Of a stretch of 64,000 nt of DNA, positions 1-8,163 are shown piece after piece (positions within the stretch are counted from its first letter, which is position 1; each line of letters starts with the position of its first letter). Source of the DNA: Acidihalobacter_A sp037381185 (GTDB lineage: Bacteria > Pseudomonadota > Gammaproteobacteria > DSM-5130 > Acidihalobacteraceae); assembly GCF_037381185.1 (NCBI RefSeq), contig NZ_JARRQY010000005.1, positions 49,966 through 113,965 of the forward strand. Direction: 5' to 3'. The translations under genes were made by a program, and so were the position numbers. Under the pieces are notes generated by a model. The model did no database searches. It saw nothing but the letters and a program-made list of their open reading frames with translations, and had not been told where the DNA came from.

Positions 1-4
1 GAAC

Positions 5-2755
5 ATGGATCCGCCCCCATCATCTGCAACAACGGATACGGATATGGACATCGGACACGATCCTGTGGACTGGCATGCAGTGAGCGCCGACCAAGCCTTG
101 CAGGCCTTGGGCAGTACACGCCAGGGACTGGGCGCGACTGAAGCCGCCGAGCGCTTGGCCGCCCACGGCCCCAACCGCCTGCCGGCCCCTCCCCCACCCA
201 GCCGCCTGCGCCGACTGGCGCTGCAGTTCCACAATCTGCTGATCTACATCCTGCTGATCGCCGGCGTGCTCACGCTGGCGCTCGGACACTTGATCGATGC
301 CGGCGTGATCTTCGGCGTGGTCGTCATCAACGCCCTGATCGGCTACGTACAGGAAGGCAAGGCCGAGGACGCCATGGCGGCGATCCGCGCCATGCTTTCG
401 CCGCACGCCACCGTGCTGCGCGACGGCCACTACGCCGAACTCGACGCCGCCGACATCGTCGTCGGCGACCTCGTACTGTTGCAGGCCGGCGACCGCGTGC
501 CGGCCGACGTGCGCCTGCTCAGCGCGCATCGCCTGCGCATCGACGAGTCCGCCCTGACCGGCGAGTCGGTACCGGTCGACAAGCAATCCGAGGCGACGCC
601 GGAACAGAGCGTGCTGGCCGAACGCCACAGCATGGCCTACTCCGGCACCCTGGTGGTCAACGGACAAGGCTTGGGCCTGGTCGCCGCCACCGGCAGCGAT
701 ACGGAAATCGGTCGTATCAATATCCTGCTGGCCGGCGTGGAAACGCTGACCACGCCACTGCTGAAGCAGATCGCCGGTTTCTCGCGCACCCTCACCGGGT
801 TGATCCTGGGCTTGGCGGTATTCACCGTCGCGGTCGGCGTCGGCTTGCGCGGCGAATCCATCCAAGACATGTTTCTCGCCGCCGTCGCGCTGGCCGTCGC
901 CGCCATTCCGGAAGGCCTGCCGGCAATTATCACCATTACGCTGGCGATCGGGGTGCGCCGCATGGCCGCGCGCAACGTCATCATCCGACGCCTGCCGGCG
1001 GTCGAGACGCTGGGCGCGGTCAGTGTCGTCTGCACCGACAAGACAGGCACCCTCACGCGCAACGAAATGACCGTGGTCGATGCGGCCACCGCCATCGACC
1101 GCTATGCCTTCGGCGGTGTCGGCTATGCGCCCTTCGGCGGCATCGAACGCCTGGACGACTCGATTGCAGGCAGCGCCGTGCAACCGGACGAGGCGCCGGA
1201 CCTGATGGAATTGCTGCGCGGCGGCCTGCTGTGCAACGACGGCGACATCGCCCAACAGGAGCAGGAGTGGGTGGCGATCGGCGACCCGATGGATGCAGCG
1301 CTGGTCGCCCTCGCCCGCAAGGGCGGCCTCGATCCTGCCTACGAGCGCGAGGCCTGGCCGCGCGCCGACGTGGTGCCTTTCGAATCCCAACGCCAGTTCA
1401 TGGCCACGCTGCACCGCGACCATGCCGGCCATGCCTTCGTCGTGCTCAAAGGCGCGCCGGAACGCATTCTGGATCGCTGCAACTCCCAACGTGCGCACGG
1501 CCAGGCCATCGAGCTCGAAGCCGACAAATGGCACACTCTGCTCGACTCCCTCGCCGCGCAGGGCCAACGCGTCCTCGCCGTGGCCTACAAAGCGCTGGAA
1601 ACGTCGCCCGAGACGCTCGAACTAGACGAACTGGAGAGTGGTTTCAGCCTGCTCGGCCTGCTCGGCTTCATCGACCCGCCACGCGAGGAAGCAAGCGCTG
1701 CGGTTGCCGCAGCCCAGTCCGCCGGCATCCGCGTGAAGATGATCACCGGCGACCACGCCGCCACTGCAGCCGCCATCGGCGCCTCGCTCGGCTTGAGCGA
1801 CGCGAGCCGCGTACTGACCGGGCCGGAAATCGACGGCCTGGACGTCGCACAACTCCGCCAAGCCGTGCACGACAGCGGCGTCATCGCGCGCGCCGCGCCG
1901 GAGCACAAGCTACGCCTCATCGAAGCGCTGCAGGCCGAAGGACAAACCGTCGCAATGACCGGCGACGGCGTCAACGACGCCCCTGCACTCAAGCGCGCCG
2001 ACGTCGGCGTGGCCATGGGCCGCAAGGGCACGGAAGCCGCCAAGGAGGCCGCCGAAATTGTCGTCACCGACGACAATTTCGCCTCCATCATCGCCGGCGT
2101 GGAAGAAGGCCGCACGGCCTACGACAACATCCGCAAGGCCATTCTGTTCATCTTGCCGACCAACGGCGCCGAGGCGCTGGTCATCATCGCCGCCATCCTC
2201 AGCGGCACCTGGCTGCCCATCACCCCGGTGCAGATTCTCTGGATCAACATGATCACGGCCGTCACTCTGGCCCTGGCCCTGGCCTTCGAACCACCCGAAA
2301 CCGCGGTAATGCGGCGCAGACCGCGCGCCCCGCACTCGCCGCTGCTGTCGCGCTTCCTGCTGTGGCGCATCGCACTGGTTTCGCTGCTGCTGCTCGCCGC
2401 GGTGGATTTCGTGTTCTTCTGGCTGCTGCAGCAGGGCGCCGACATCGACACCGCACGCACCGCCGCGGTCAACATGCTAGTGCTCGGCGAGGCCTCCTAC
2501 CTGCTCAACGCTCGCTACCTGTCGGCCGCAACCACCAACCGCAACGGCCTGTTCGGCAACCGTTGGGCACTGCTGGCCATCGCCCTGGTGCTTTTCTTCC
2601 AGCTCTTGCTGACCTATGCACCGCCGATGCAGCTACTGTTCTCCACCGCCCCCCTGAACGCCGGCACCTGGCTGCTGCTGCTGGCGTTTGCCGTTGCGCT
2701 ATACGGGTTGATCGAGGTTGAGAAAATGGTGGTGCGGAGGCGGAGCAAGGGTTGA
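5..2755 (+). CDS. P-type (P2-like) cation-transporting ATPase
   Basis: Inner-membrane ATP-driven cation pump of 916 residues, the usual length for P2 ATPases. Visible in order: N-terminal cation-ATPase domain (about 20-70), paired membrane segments (about 70-115), actuator motif TGES at 185-188, the M4 motif IPEGLP at 301-306, phosphorylation motif DKTGT with Asp345, the hinge motif TGDGVNDAP at about 652-660, and a C-terminal membrane block. The M4 stretch is very like that of SERCA calcium pumps. In M6 the segment WINMITAVT keeps the Asn and Thr of the SERCA site but has Ala where SERCA has its Asp ligand, so the transported ion is uncertain. The ATG lies four bases from the window edge, so no ribosome site can be seen; a second Met lies at codon 14. 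Confidence 0.93.
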   Translation: MDPPPSSATTDTDMDIGHDPVDWHAVSADQALQALGSTRQGLGATEAAERLAAHGPNRLPAPPPPSRLRRLALQFHNLLIYILLIAGVLTLALGHLIDAGVIFGVVVINALIGYVQEGKAEDAMAAIRAMLSPHATVLRDGHYAELDAADIVVGDLVLLQAGDRVPADVRLLSAHRLRIDESALTGESVPVDKQSEATPEQSVLAERHSMAYSGTLVVNGQGLGLVAATGSDTEIGRINILLAGVETLTTPLLKQIAGFSRTLTGLILGLAVFTVAVGVGLRGESIQDMFLAAVALAVAAIPEGLPAIITITLAIGVRRMAARNVIIRRLPAVETLGAVSVVCTDKTGTLTRNEMTVVDAATAIDRYAFGGVGYAPFGGIERLDDSIAGSAVQPDEAPDLMELLRGGLLCNDGDIAQQEQEWVAIGDPMDAALVALARKGGLDPAYEREAWPRADVVPFESQRQFMATLHRDHAGHAFVVLKGAPERILDRCNSQRAHGQAIELEADKWHTLLDSLAAQGQRVLAVAYKALETSPETLELDELESGFSLLGLLGFIDPPREEASAAVAAAQSAGIRVKMITGDHAATAAAIGASLGLSDASRVLTGPEIDGLDVAQLRQAVHDSGVIARAAPEHKLRLIEALQAEGQTVAMTGDGVNDAPALKRADVGVAMGRKGTEAAKEAAEIVVTDDNFASIIAGVEEGRTAYDNIRKAILFILPTNGAEALVIIAAILSGTWLPITPVQILWINMITAVTLALALAFEPPETAVMRRRPRAPHSPLLSRFLLWRIALVSLLLLAAVDFVFFWLLQQGADIDTARTAAVNMLVLGEASYLLNARYLSAATTNRNGLFGNRWALLAIALVLFFQLLLTYAPPMQLLFSTAPLNAGTWLLLLAFAVALYGLIEVEKMVVRRRSKG

Positions 2756-3012
2756 GTGTTTTTTTGCCGGGATGGTTTTGTGGTGTCTTCATCACGGTTA
2801 CGCAAGCACGTTCACTAGCCGCATGATGCCTGTGTCGAACACGAAACCAGGCGGGTACTGCTGATACTGAGTACGCGAAATCGACGTACTTATAACCCTG
2901 GCAGCCGGTTTCGGGCGCGAATCAGCGTGTCGGGTTTTAATTGATCGCGGTGACGCGCCCGAGCCTCTTTCTTTGCATGCCCAAAGAAAGAGGCGAAAGA
3001 AAGGCACCCCAA

Positions 3013-3276
3013 GCACTCTGCACCTGTGCCATTGGCGGCTGCAGCGCCTCCAGGCTGTTTCGCCACAAGGCGCGTCGCGCAGGGAAGGCTCATTGCCTTC
3101 GCCAGCGGCGCAACACCGGGGCGGGACAGCCTGGTGTCGCCCTTCGGGTGGGCTGGTGTGCGCCCATGGCTGCGTTGCGGCGCTTGCCAAGGGCTCAGGC
3201 CATTGCCTTCGCACCGCGCCTGGCCCTGAACGCACACCAGCCCACTGCAGTGGCCAATGACACAGGCGCAGAGTGC
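3013..3276. repeat. Nested ~263-bp module, first copy in repeat A
   Basis: The module is bounded by 21-base inverted ends, GCACTCTGCACCTGTGCCATT at the left (3013-3033) and a near-perfect complement at 3256-3276 with two mismatches. The interior is nearly identical to the module at 3670-3931, which lies in the same orientation. Copies B and C of the larger repeat lack it. Confidence 0.8.
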
Positions 3277-3669
3277 TATGCCTTGTCCCTACGGGCAAAC
3301 CTCGAGAGCACACCCCGTCACGGGGCACCGCAGACACTTGCCCTCCTGGCAAAGCCTGCGCGGGCGGCGTCCTGCCGCCCGACCCCGCGCCGGGGCGCAC
3401 GCTCGAGGCAAGACCACACGGGAACCGGAGAGTCAAAACAGAACGCACCCCAGACGTTTGAATATCTGAATCAGCTTGTTCGGAATACTTCGCTTCGGAC
3501 TCGCTCGGTTTTGACGTTCGGTCCCCCTGATCGCTTGCCTCGCGAACGTGCCCCTGGGCGGGGATGGCTGACAGGGATGTCAGCCAAGCAGCTCTTGGCC
3601 TGGATGGCCAATAGCTGCGAGCCCCGTTCAGGGGTGCGTTCGCGAGGTTGCCCGACAGGGCCAAGCACA

Positions 3670-3931
3670 GCACTCTGCACCTGTGCCATTCACAACTGCA
3701 GCGCCTCGGCTGTTTCGCCACAAGGCGCGTCGCGCAGGGAAGGCTCATTGCCTTCACCAGCGGCGCAACACCGGGGCGGGACAGCCTGGTGTCGCCCTTC
3801 GGGTGGGCTGGTGTGCGCCCATGGCTACGTTGCGGCGCTTGCCAAGGGCTCGGGCCATTGCCTTCGCACCGCGCCTTGCCCTGAACCCACACCAGCCCAC
3901 TGCAGTCGCGAATGGCACAGGTGCAGAGTGC
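3670..3931. repeat. Nested ~263-bp module, second copy in repeat A
   Basis: The module is 262 bp with perfect 22-base inverted ends (3670-3691 against 3910-3931). It is a direct repeat of 3013-3276. The perfect ends suggest this copy is younger or better maintained than the first. It contains no credible coding sequence. Confidence 0.82.
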
Positions 3932-4264
3932 TTTGGGGATGCGTTTCTTTCGCCGATTACTTTGCGCATTTCAAAGAAACCGGCTCGGGCGCGTCACCTT
4001 GATCGATCTGAGACCCAAACGTCGAATCGCGTCCGAAACAGACCCTCACGGCCAACAAGTACGCCGCTTTCTCTCACGCAGCATCAAAACCACAAACGCT
4101 GATTCACGCCCGCCCCCAACGAGGCGATGACTCGCCACAAAGCATTGTCCCCAGACATATAAACAAACAAGCGCTCCACCCAGCTCGTGAGGAACCACAA
4201 TTAGACCCACAACCACCCGCATAGTAGATTCCCCACACACCCGAAACCGGAAACCAACCAAACA

Positions 4265-5122
4265 ATGCCTGCACCACAGATCACCCCCGACCTCCGCACC
4301 GCCATCGAACTCAACATCGACGCCGCTCTGGCCGAAGACCTCGGCCCGGGCGATCTGACCGCGGCGCTGATTCCGGAAGCGCTAGAGGCCGAGGCTACGG
4401 TGATCACCCGCGAACAGGCGGTGATCTGCGGCGCCCCCTGGTTCGACGCCGTGTTCGCCCGTATCGACCCGCAGGTACGCGTCGAGTGGGAGATCGCCGA
4501 AGGGGAAACCGCCGAACCCAATCAGCCTCTGTGCCGTCTGCAGGGCCCCGCCCGCGCACTGCTCAGCGGCGAGCGCACCGCGCTCAACTTCCTGCAGACG
4601 CTGTCGGGCACGGCAACGGCGACACACCGCTACGCCAATCTGCTCGTCGGCAGCAATACGCAGTTACTGGACACCCGCAAGACGCTGCCCGGCCTACGCC
4701 GTGCGCAAAAGTACGCGGTGGCCTGCGGCGGTGGTCACAACCATCGCATGGGGCTCTACGATGCCATCCTGATTAAGGAAAACCACATCGCCGCGGCCGG
4801 CTCGATTACCGCCGCAGTGGCCCAGGCGCGCAACCTGTCGCCGCAGGTCAGCGTGGAAGTGGAAACCGAGAATCTCACCGAACTCGACGAAGCGCTAACG
4901 GCCGGCGCCGACATCATCATGCTCGACGAATTCGGCCTGGAAGACATGTGCGAAGCGGTGCGCCGCACGCGAGGCCGCGCAAAACTCGAGGTCTCGGGCA
5001 GCGTCGACGAGGCACGGCTACGCGAACTGACGAACATCGGCGTGGACTACGTTTCGGTCGGCGCGCTGACCAAGCATCTGCTGGCAGTGGACCTTTCCAT
5101 GCGCTTCACGGCGGCGACGTAG
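4265..5122 (+). CDS. nadC: Nicotinate-nucleotide pyrophosphorylase (carboxylating)
   Basis: Quinolinate phosphoribosyltransferase, which converts quinolinate and PRPP to nicotinate mononucleotide, CO2 and PPi in de novo NAD synthesis in the cytosol. The 285 residues match the family length. Visible motifs are DTRKTLPGLR at 136-145, GGGHNHRMGLYD at 155-166 and KENH at 171-174, which line the quinolinate and PRPP pocket. The N-terminal part shows the usual open-faced sandwich pattern and the LGPGDLT phrase near 26-32. The ATG at 4265 lies a few bases after an A-rich stretch with no strong Shine-Dalgarno. The gene stands alone: nadA and nadB are not in the window, and a mosaic repeat lies directly upstream. 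The next gene converges from the other strand. Confidence 0.96.
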   Translation: MPAPQITPDLRTAIELNIDAALAEDLGPGDLTAALIPEALEAEATVITREQAVICGAPWFDAVFARIDPQVRVEWEIAEGETAEPNQPLCRLQGPARALLSGERTALNFLQTLSGTATATHRYANLLVGSNTQLLDTRKTLPGLRRAQKYAVACGGGHNHRMGLYDAILIKENHIAAAGSITAAVAQARNLSPQVSVEVETENLTELDEALTAGADIIMLDEFGLEDMCEAVRRTRGRAKLEVSGSVDEARLRELTNIGVDYVSVGALTKHLLAVDLSMRFTAAT

Positions 5123-5130
5123 ACTTCCTC

Positions 5131-5811
5131 CTACCACCAGCGTTCGTATACCAGCCTATCCTCAGGCACTCCGCGAGCGGGCAAGCCGCTCGCGAGATCG
5201 TCCACAAAGGATCTCGGGCCACAGAAGTAATAGCTTGCGTGCGTATCGGGCGGGCCTTTCCGGTCCAACAGATCGAGCGCCCGGTGCTCGCCGTCGGAAC
5301 CGACGCCGGTCACGCCGTACATACAGCGGATGTTGGCACGCGATGAAGCCATGGCGTCGAGTTCACCGCGAAACAGCAGTTCCTCTTCGCCCCTGGCGCT
5401 GTAGTACAGCGTCGCCGCGACTTCCGGCCAGGACTCGTGAATTTCATGCAGGATACCGAGCACCGGCGTGATGCCGATGCCGGCGGCAAGCAGGACCAGG
5501 CGCTTGCCGTGAACGGGATCGTAGTGGAAATTCCCCTGCCCCTCCGACGCCAGGACCTCGTCACCGACCTCGGCGCGGCAGCCCAACCAGCGGGTTACGG
5601 GGTGATGATCCGAATGCTTGACCGCGATGCGGATGCGGCCGGGCGTATTCGCAGTGGAGGTGATGGAATAGCCGCCGACTTCGCGGCGGCCGTCCAGCGT
5701 CACGTACAGGTCGATCCACTGCCCGGGATGGAAGCGGTACGGCTGCGCTCCGTATTCCAGCCAGAACACGTTGACGCGGGATGTCTCGCGCCGGATCCCG
5801 GCGATCCGCAT
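5131..5811 (-). CDS. FAD/NAD(P)-binding oxidoreductase, OXNAD1-like ferredoxin reductase fold
   Basis: A flavin-dependent NAD(P)H reductase of about 226 residues. Order of motifs: an FAD-binding barrel with PGQWIDLYV and GGYSITS, the nucleotide-binding GIGITPVLGI segment, then FCGP and a C-terminal YERWW typical of OXNAD1-type members. The electron acceptor is unknown, and no iron-sulfur or globin domain is fused. The start is uncertain. The frame is open to an ATG at 5886 that would overlap the upstream YfaZ-type gene. I chose the ATG at 5811 because the domain begins there; it sits in the centre of an 18-bp perfect palindrome and lacks a clear Shine-Dalgarno. It follows the YfaZ-type gene on the same strand. 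Confidence 0.8.
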   Translation of the reverse strand: MRIAGIRRETSRVNVFWLEYGAQPYRFHPGQWIDLYVTLDGRREVGGYSITSTANTPGRIRIAVKHSDHHPVTRWLGCRAEVGDEVLASEGQGNFHYDPVHGKRLVLLAAGIGITPVLGILHEIHESWPEVAATLYYSARGEEELLFRGELDAMASSRANIRCMYGVTGVGSDGEHRALDLLDRKGPPDTHASYYFCGPRSFVDDLASGLPARGVPEDRLVYERWW

Positions 5812-5818
5812 GCGGATC

Positions 5819-5859
5819 GGGCGCGGCCCCGTGGAGTCGGCTCCATCGGGGCCGCGCCC
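5819..5859 (-). other. Strong intercistronic hairpin between the YfaZ-type gene and the reductase
   Basis: A perfect 12-bp GC-rich stem (5819-5830 with 5848-5859) encloses a second 5-bp stem with a four-base tip. It lies 5 bases after the YfaZ-type stop on the minus strand. No T-run follows, so it is not a classical rho-independent terminator. It abuts an 18-bp palindrome (5802-5819) holding the likely start codon of the next gene. Confidence 0.7.
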
Positions 5860-5863
5860 ATGC

Positions 5864-6430
5864 TCAGAAGTTGAGGCGAATACCAACGTGGATGCTGTCG
5901 TCCAGGCTGTAGTCGCCGTGGTTCTTCAGGTCGGTCTGCAGCAGACGGTAGCCGGCGAACGCGGTCGCGCCTGGCGTCACCTCGATCTGGTAGTTGAGAT
6001 TCAGATCGGTGAGCGACTTGCCGTCGCTGAACGTGGTGATATCGGGGGCGTAATAACCCTTGAGCACCACCGCCATGGGCATACGGTTCGGGATGGTATA
6101 CTTGGCCAAGCCGCCGATCGCGATCGCCTGCACGTCCTTGTTGGGCGTGTCGATGGTCGCAGCATATGCCTTGGCACCGAGACCGAATGTCAGCGGCGAC
6201 TGCCCGGCAGGGACACCCTGCACCAGCAGACCCGCGCTGCCCAAGAAATCGCTCTTGTTATTAGCGAAACCGCTGAAATCGAGCTGTGCACCGCTGTAAC
6301 CGATCAGACCGGAATCAGTCAGAAAACTCAGTTGGGCCGTCTTGTTGCCAAGCTGCAGTTCAAGACCGTTGGCCATCGCAGCGGAACTCGCGGCGAGCAG
6401 AACGGTCCCTGCTAGCATGCTTAAGCGCAT
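5864..6430 (-). CDS. YfaZ-family outer-membrane protein
   Basis: A predicted exported beta-barrel of 188 residues with a Sec signal peptide, a short basic start then a hydrophobic stretch ending in AMA before NGLELQLG. The body shows alternating hydrophobic strands, repeated Gly and Tyr/Phe pairs, and ends with GIRLNF, a terminal aromatic typical of outer-membrane barrels. The frame is open further upstream to 6895. The ATG at 6430 was chosen because AGGAAAGGAG lies at the right distance and the signal peptide starts there. The function of YfaZ proteins is not established. The OXNAD1-like reductase lies downstream, separated by a strong hairpin. Confidence 0.85.
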   Translation of the reverse strand: MRLSMLAGTVLLAASSAAMANGLELQLGNKTAQLSFLTDSGLIGYSGAQLDFSGFANNKSDFLGSAGLLVQGVPAGQSPLTFGLGAKAYAATIDTPNKDVQAIAIGGLAKYTIPNRMPMAVVLKGYYAPDITTFSDGKSLTDLNLNYQIEVTPGATAFAGYRLLQTDLKNHGDYSLDDSIHVGIRLNF

Positions 6431-6559
6431 ATTCAGCACTCCTTTCCTCGTTGCGGGGGAAACCTCCCGGACCGGGTCCGGGGTGACGTGCGGAAGTCTA
6501 GCACCTTCGCATCGGCTTCCGTCCAACGTCGCCTGGCGACGACGATGAGGTAATCGACG

Positions 6560-6721
6560 ATGATGCAATTGTTCACTCTGGGCGGCGCCACGCTGGGCGG
6601 CTGGATCGGTTGGGATCTGGGCCAACCGGTGGGCATGGGCACGGCATTCCTGCTCAGTTCCGTGGGCTCTGTCGCCGGCGTCGTCGCAGGCTGGTGGGCG
6701 GTACGGCGCTTTCTGGAATGA
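6560..6721 (+). CDS. Small conserved membrane protein (53 residues, glycine-rich)
   Basis: A short ORF starting with two Met codons (6560 and 6563) after GAGGTAA at a good distance. The product has two hydrophobic segments, around residues 4-18 and 28-48. They are rich in Gly, GGATLGGWIGW and then SSVGSVAGVVAGWW, and the product ends in basic RRFLE. This pattern matches a family of small uncharacterised inner-membrane proteins common in Proteobacteria. It is divergent from the YfaZ-type gene (129-bp gap) and 70 bp upstream of a LysR gene. No function can be assigned. Confidence 0.75.
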   Translation: MMQLFTLGGATLGGWIGWDLGQPVGMGTAFLLSSVGSVAGVVAGWWAVRRFLE

Positions 6722-6791
6722 ATATGCCGGTGTGGCGGCACGCGATACAATGCGTTTCGAAACCGCCGCCGTTCCCACCCGGAAGATCCCC

Positions 6792-7694
6792 ATGCGCCTC
6801 ACCCTCGATGCCATCGCCGTCATAGACGCCATCGACCGCCACGGCAGTTTCGCCGCGGCGGCGCAAAGCCTGCACAGGGTTCCATCATCCATCACCTACA
6901 CGGTGCAAAAGCTGGAGCAGGATCTCGACGTCAAGCTGTTCGATCGCAGTGGGCACCGGGCACTGCTCACCCCGGCCGGCACGAAACTGCTCAAAGAGGG
7001 GCGCCACCTGCTGCGCGGCGCGGAAGACCTGGAAGCCATGGTCAAGCGGGTGGCTCACGGCTGGGAAACGGAGCTGCACATTGCCGTTGGCGATCTCGTA
7101 CCCATCTCGCGGCTATACCCCATCCTGGAAGAATTCTACGCGGCCGGCCACGCCACCCGTGTCCGACTCAGCCTGGAAGTGCTCACCGGCGTATGGGACG
7201 CACTGGTCAGCGGCCGTGCCGATCTCGCCGTCGGCGCATCCGGCGAACTCGCACCCTACGGCAGCTACGCCACTCACGCGCTCGGCAAGATACCGTTCGT
7301 GTTCGTCGTCGCCCCGCATCATCCGCTGGCCAAGGCCGCCGAGCCGCTGTCCGAAACCCAGATCACCAGCCACCGCGCCATTGCCGCGGCCGACACCTCG
7401 CGCGACCTTCCGACGCGCACCGTCGGCATTGCAGGCACCCAGGACGTTCTCAGCGTGCCGGACATGCAGACCAAGTGCGAAGCACACCGCCGCGGTCTGG
7501 GGGTGGGCTCCGTTCCGCGACACTACGTCGAGGCCGACCTCAAAAACGGCCGCCTGATCAGCAAGCGGCTCAGCAACGACCTGCCGGCTCCGCTCATATC
7601 GCTCGCCTGGCACGAAAACGACGGTGGCCGCGCTCTGGCCTGGTTCACCGAACGGCTGCGCAGCCACGACTGGCTGGAAGGCATCATCGGCTGA
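6792..7694 (+). CDS. LysR-family transcriptional regulator (YhaJ-like)
   Basis: A DNA-binding regulator of 300 residues. The winged helix-turn-helix occupies about residues 3-62 (AIDRHGSFAAAAQSLHRVPSSITYTVQKLE), followed by a linker helix and a periplasmic-binding-protein-like effector domain. The N-terminal sequence resembles YhaJ-type members. The frame extends upstream to 6732. The ATG at 6792 was chosen because the HTH begins immediately and GGAAG precedes it. The effector and targets are unknown. No obvious operon partner follows: DUF1820 starts 84 bp downstream. Confidence 0.9.
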   Translation: MRLTLDAIAVIDAIDRHGSFAAAAQSLHRVPSSITYTVQKLEQDLDVKLFDRSGHRALLTPAGTKLLKEGRHLLRGAEDLEAMVKRVAHGWETELHIAVGDLVPISRLYPILEEFYAAGHATRVRLSLEVLTGVWDALVSGRADLAVGASGELAPYGSYATHALGKIPFVFVVAPHHPLAKAAEPLSETQITSHRAIAAADTSRDLPTRTVGIAGTQDVLSVPDMQTKCEAHRRGLGVGSVPRHYVEADLKNGRLISKRLSNDLPAPLISLAWHENDGGRALAWFTERLRSHDWLEGIIG

Positions 7695-7778
7695 AATCCG
7701 CGGCACGGACGAATGAATGGAGCCGCCGCATCACGGCCGGCTATACTTGCGCGTTTGGACTTGGCATCGACCTTCTGT

Positions 7779-8111
7779 ATGGACAACAAACGCGTCTACC
7801 GCATCCTTTTCCACAACCAGGGCAGCATCTATGAGCTGTACGCCCGCAGCGTGGCGCAGAGCTCGATGTACGCCTTCGTGGAAGTAGAGGGCATTCTCTT
7901 CGGGGAACGCTCGGCCGTACTCGTCGATCCGGCCGAGGAACGTCTCAAGGCGGAATTCAGCAGCGTCAAACGGACCTACGTCCCCCTGCAATCGGTGATA
8001 CGTATCGACGAAGTGGAGAAGGTCGGGCCCAACAAGATCCTGCCCGGCGGCGACGGCAAGATCGCCACCCTGCCATTGCCCACTCCGCCCGGGGGCAAAC
8101 CGGGCGGCTGA
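7779..8111 (+). CDS. DUF1820 family protein
   Basis: An uncharacterised cytosolic protein of 110 residues. It begins YRILFHNQGSIYELYARSV and continues through FVEVEGILFG and a conserved FSSVKRTYVPLQSVIRIDEVEK segment, the pattern of the gammaproteobacterial DUF1820 family. A Pro/Gly-rich tail follows. The frame is open from 7713, but the ATG at 7779 matches the family start. No function is known. The gene stands alone between a LysR gene and an oppositely oriented oxidoreductase. Confidence 0.85.
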   Translation: MDNKRVYRILFHNQGSIYELYARSVAQSSMYAFVEVEGILFGERSAVLVDPAEERLKAEFSSVKRTYVPLQSVIRIDEVEKVGPNKILPGGDGKIATLPLPTPPGGKPGG

Positions 8112-8163
8112 GAACTCAGCTCTTAGCCGAAGACGGTCAACAGCTGTCCGATCGATCGCACGC

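Larger units (their letters stand above)
2949..3998. repeat. Mosaic intergenic repeat, copy A (1,050 bp, 15-bp terminal inverted repeats)
   Basis: This non-coding element fills most of the 1.5 kb between the ATPase and nadC. Its ends are the perfect inverted pair GGTGACGCGCCCGAG (2949-2963) and its complement (3984-3998). Just inside the left end is a hairpin with a 12-bp perfect stem (2964-2975 with 2982-2993, six-base loop). Two copies of a module of about 263 bp lie inside (3013-3276 and 3670-3931). Weaker homology runs outward on both sides, to about 2885 and 4110, through the phrase TTTCGGGCGCGAATC and its degenerate inverse. Open frames across it on both strands are repeat translations with no domain and are not called as genes. 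No transposase is present. I see nothing else in 2756-2884 or 4111-4264. Confidence 0.85.

Noticed and set aside
3013..3931. Possible CRISPR array, because of regular repeats
   Set aside because: Only two units of about 263 bp with inverted ends. There are no short direct repeats with unique spacers and no cas genes.
2798..4102. Long overlapping open frames across repeat A on both strands (up to 364 codons)
   Set aside because: They follow repeat boundaries, recur as fragments in copies B, C and D in different frames, and contain no recognisable domain or ribosome site. High GC leaves stop-free frames.
5819..5859. Rho-independent terminator after the YfaZ-type gene
   Set aside because: The stem is strong but no T-run follows on the minus strand, so I list it only as a hairpin.
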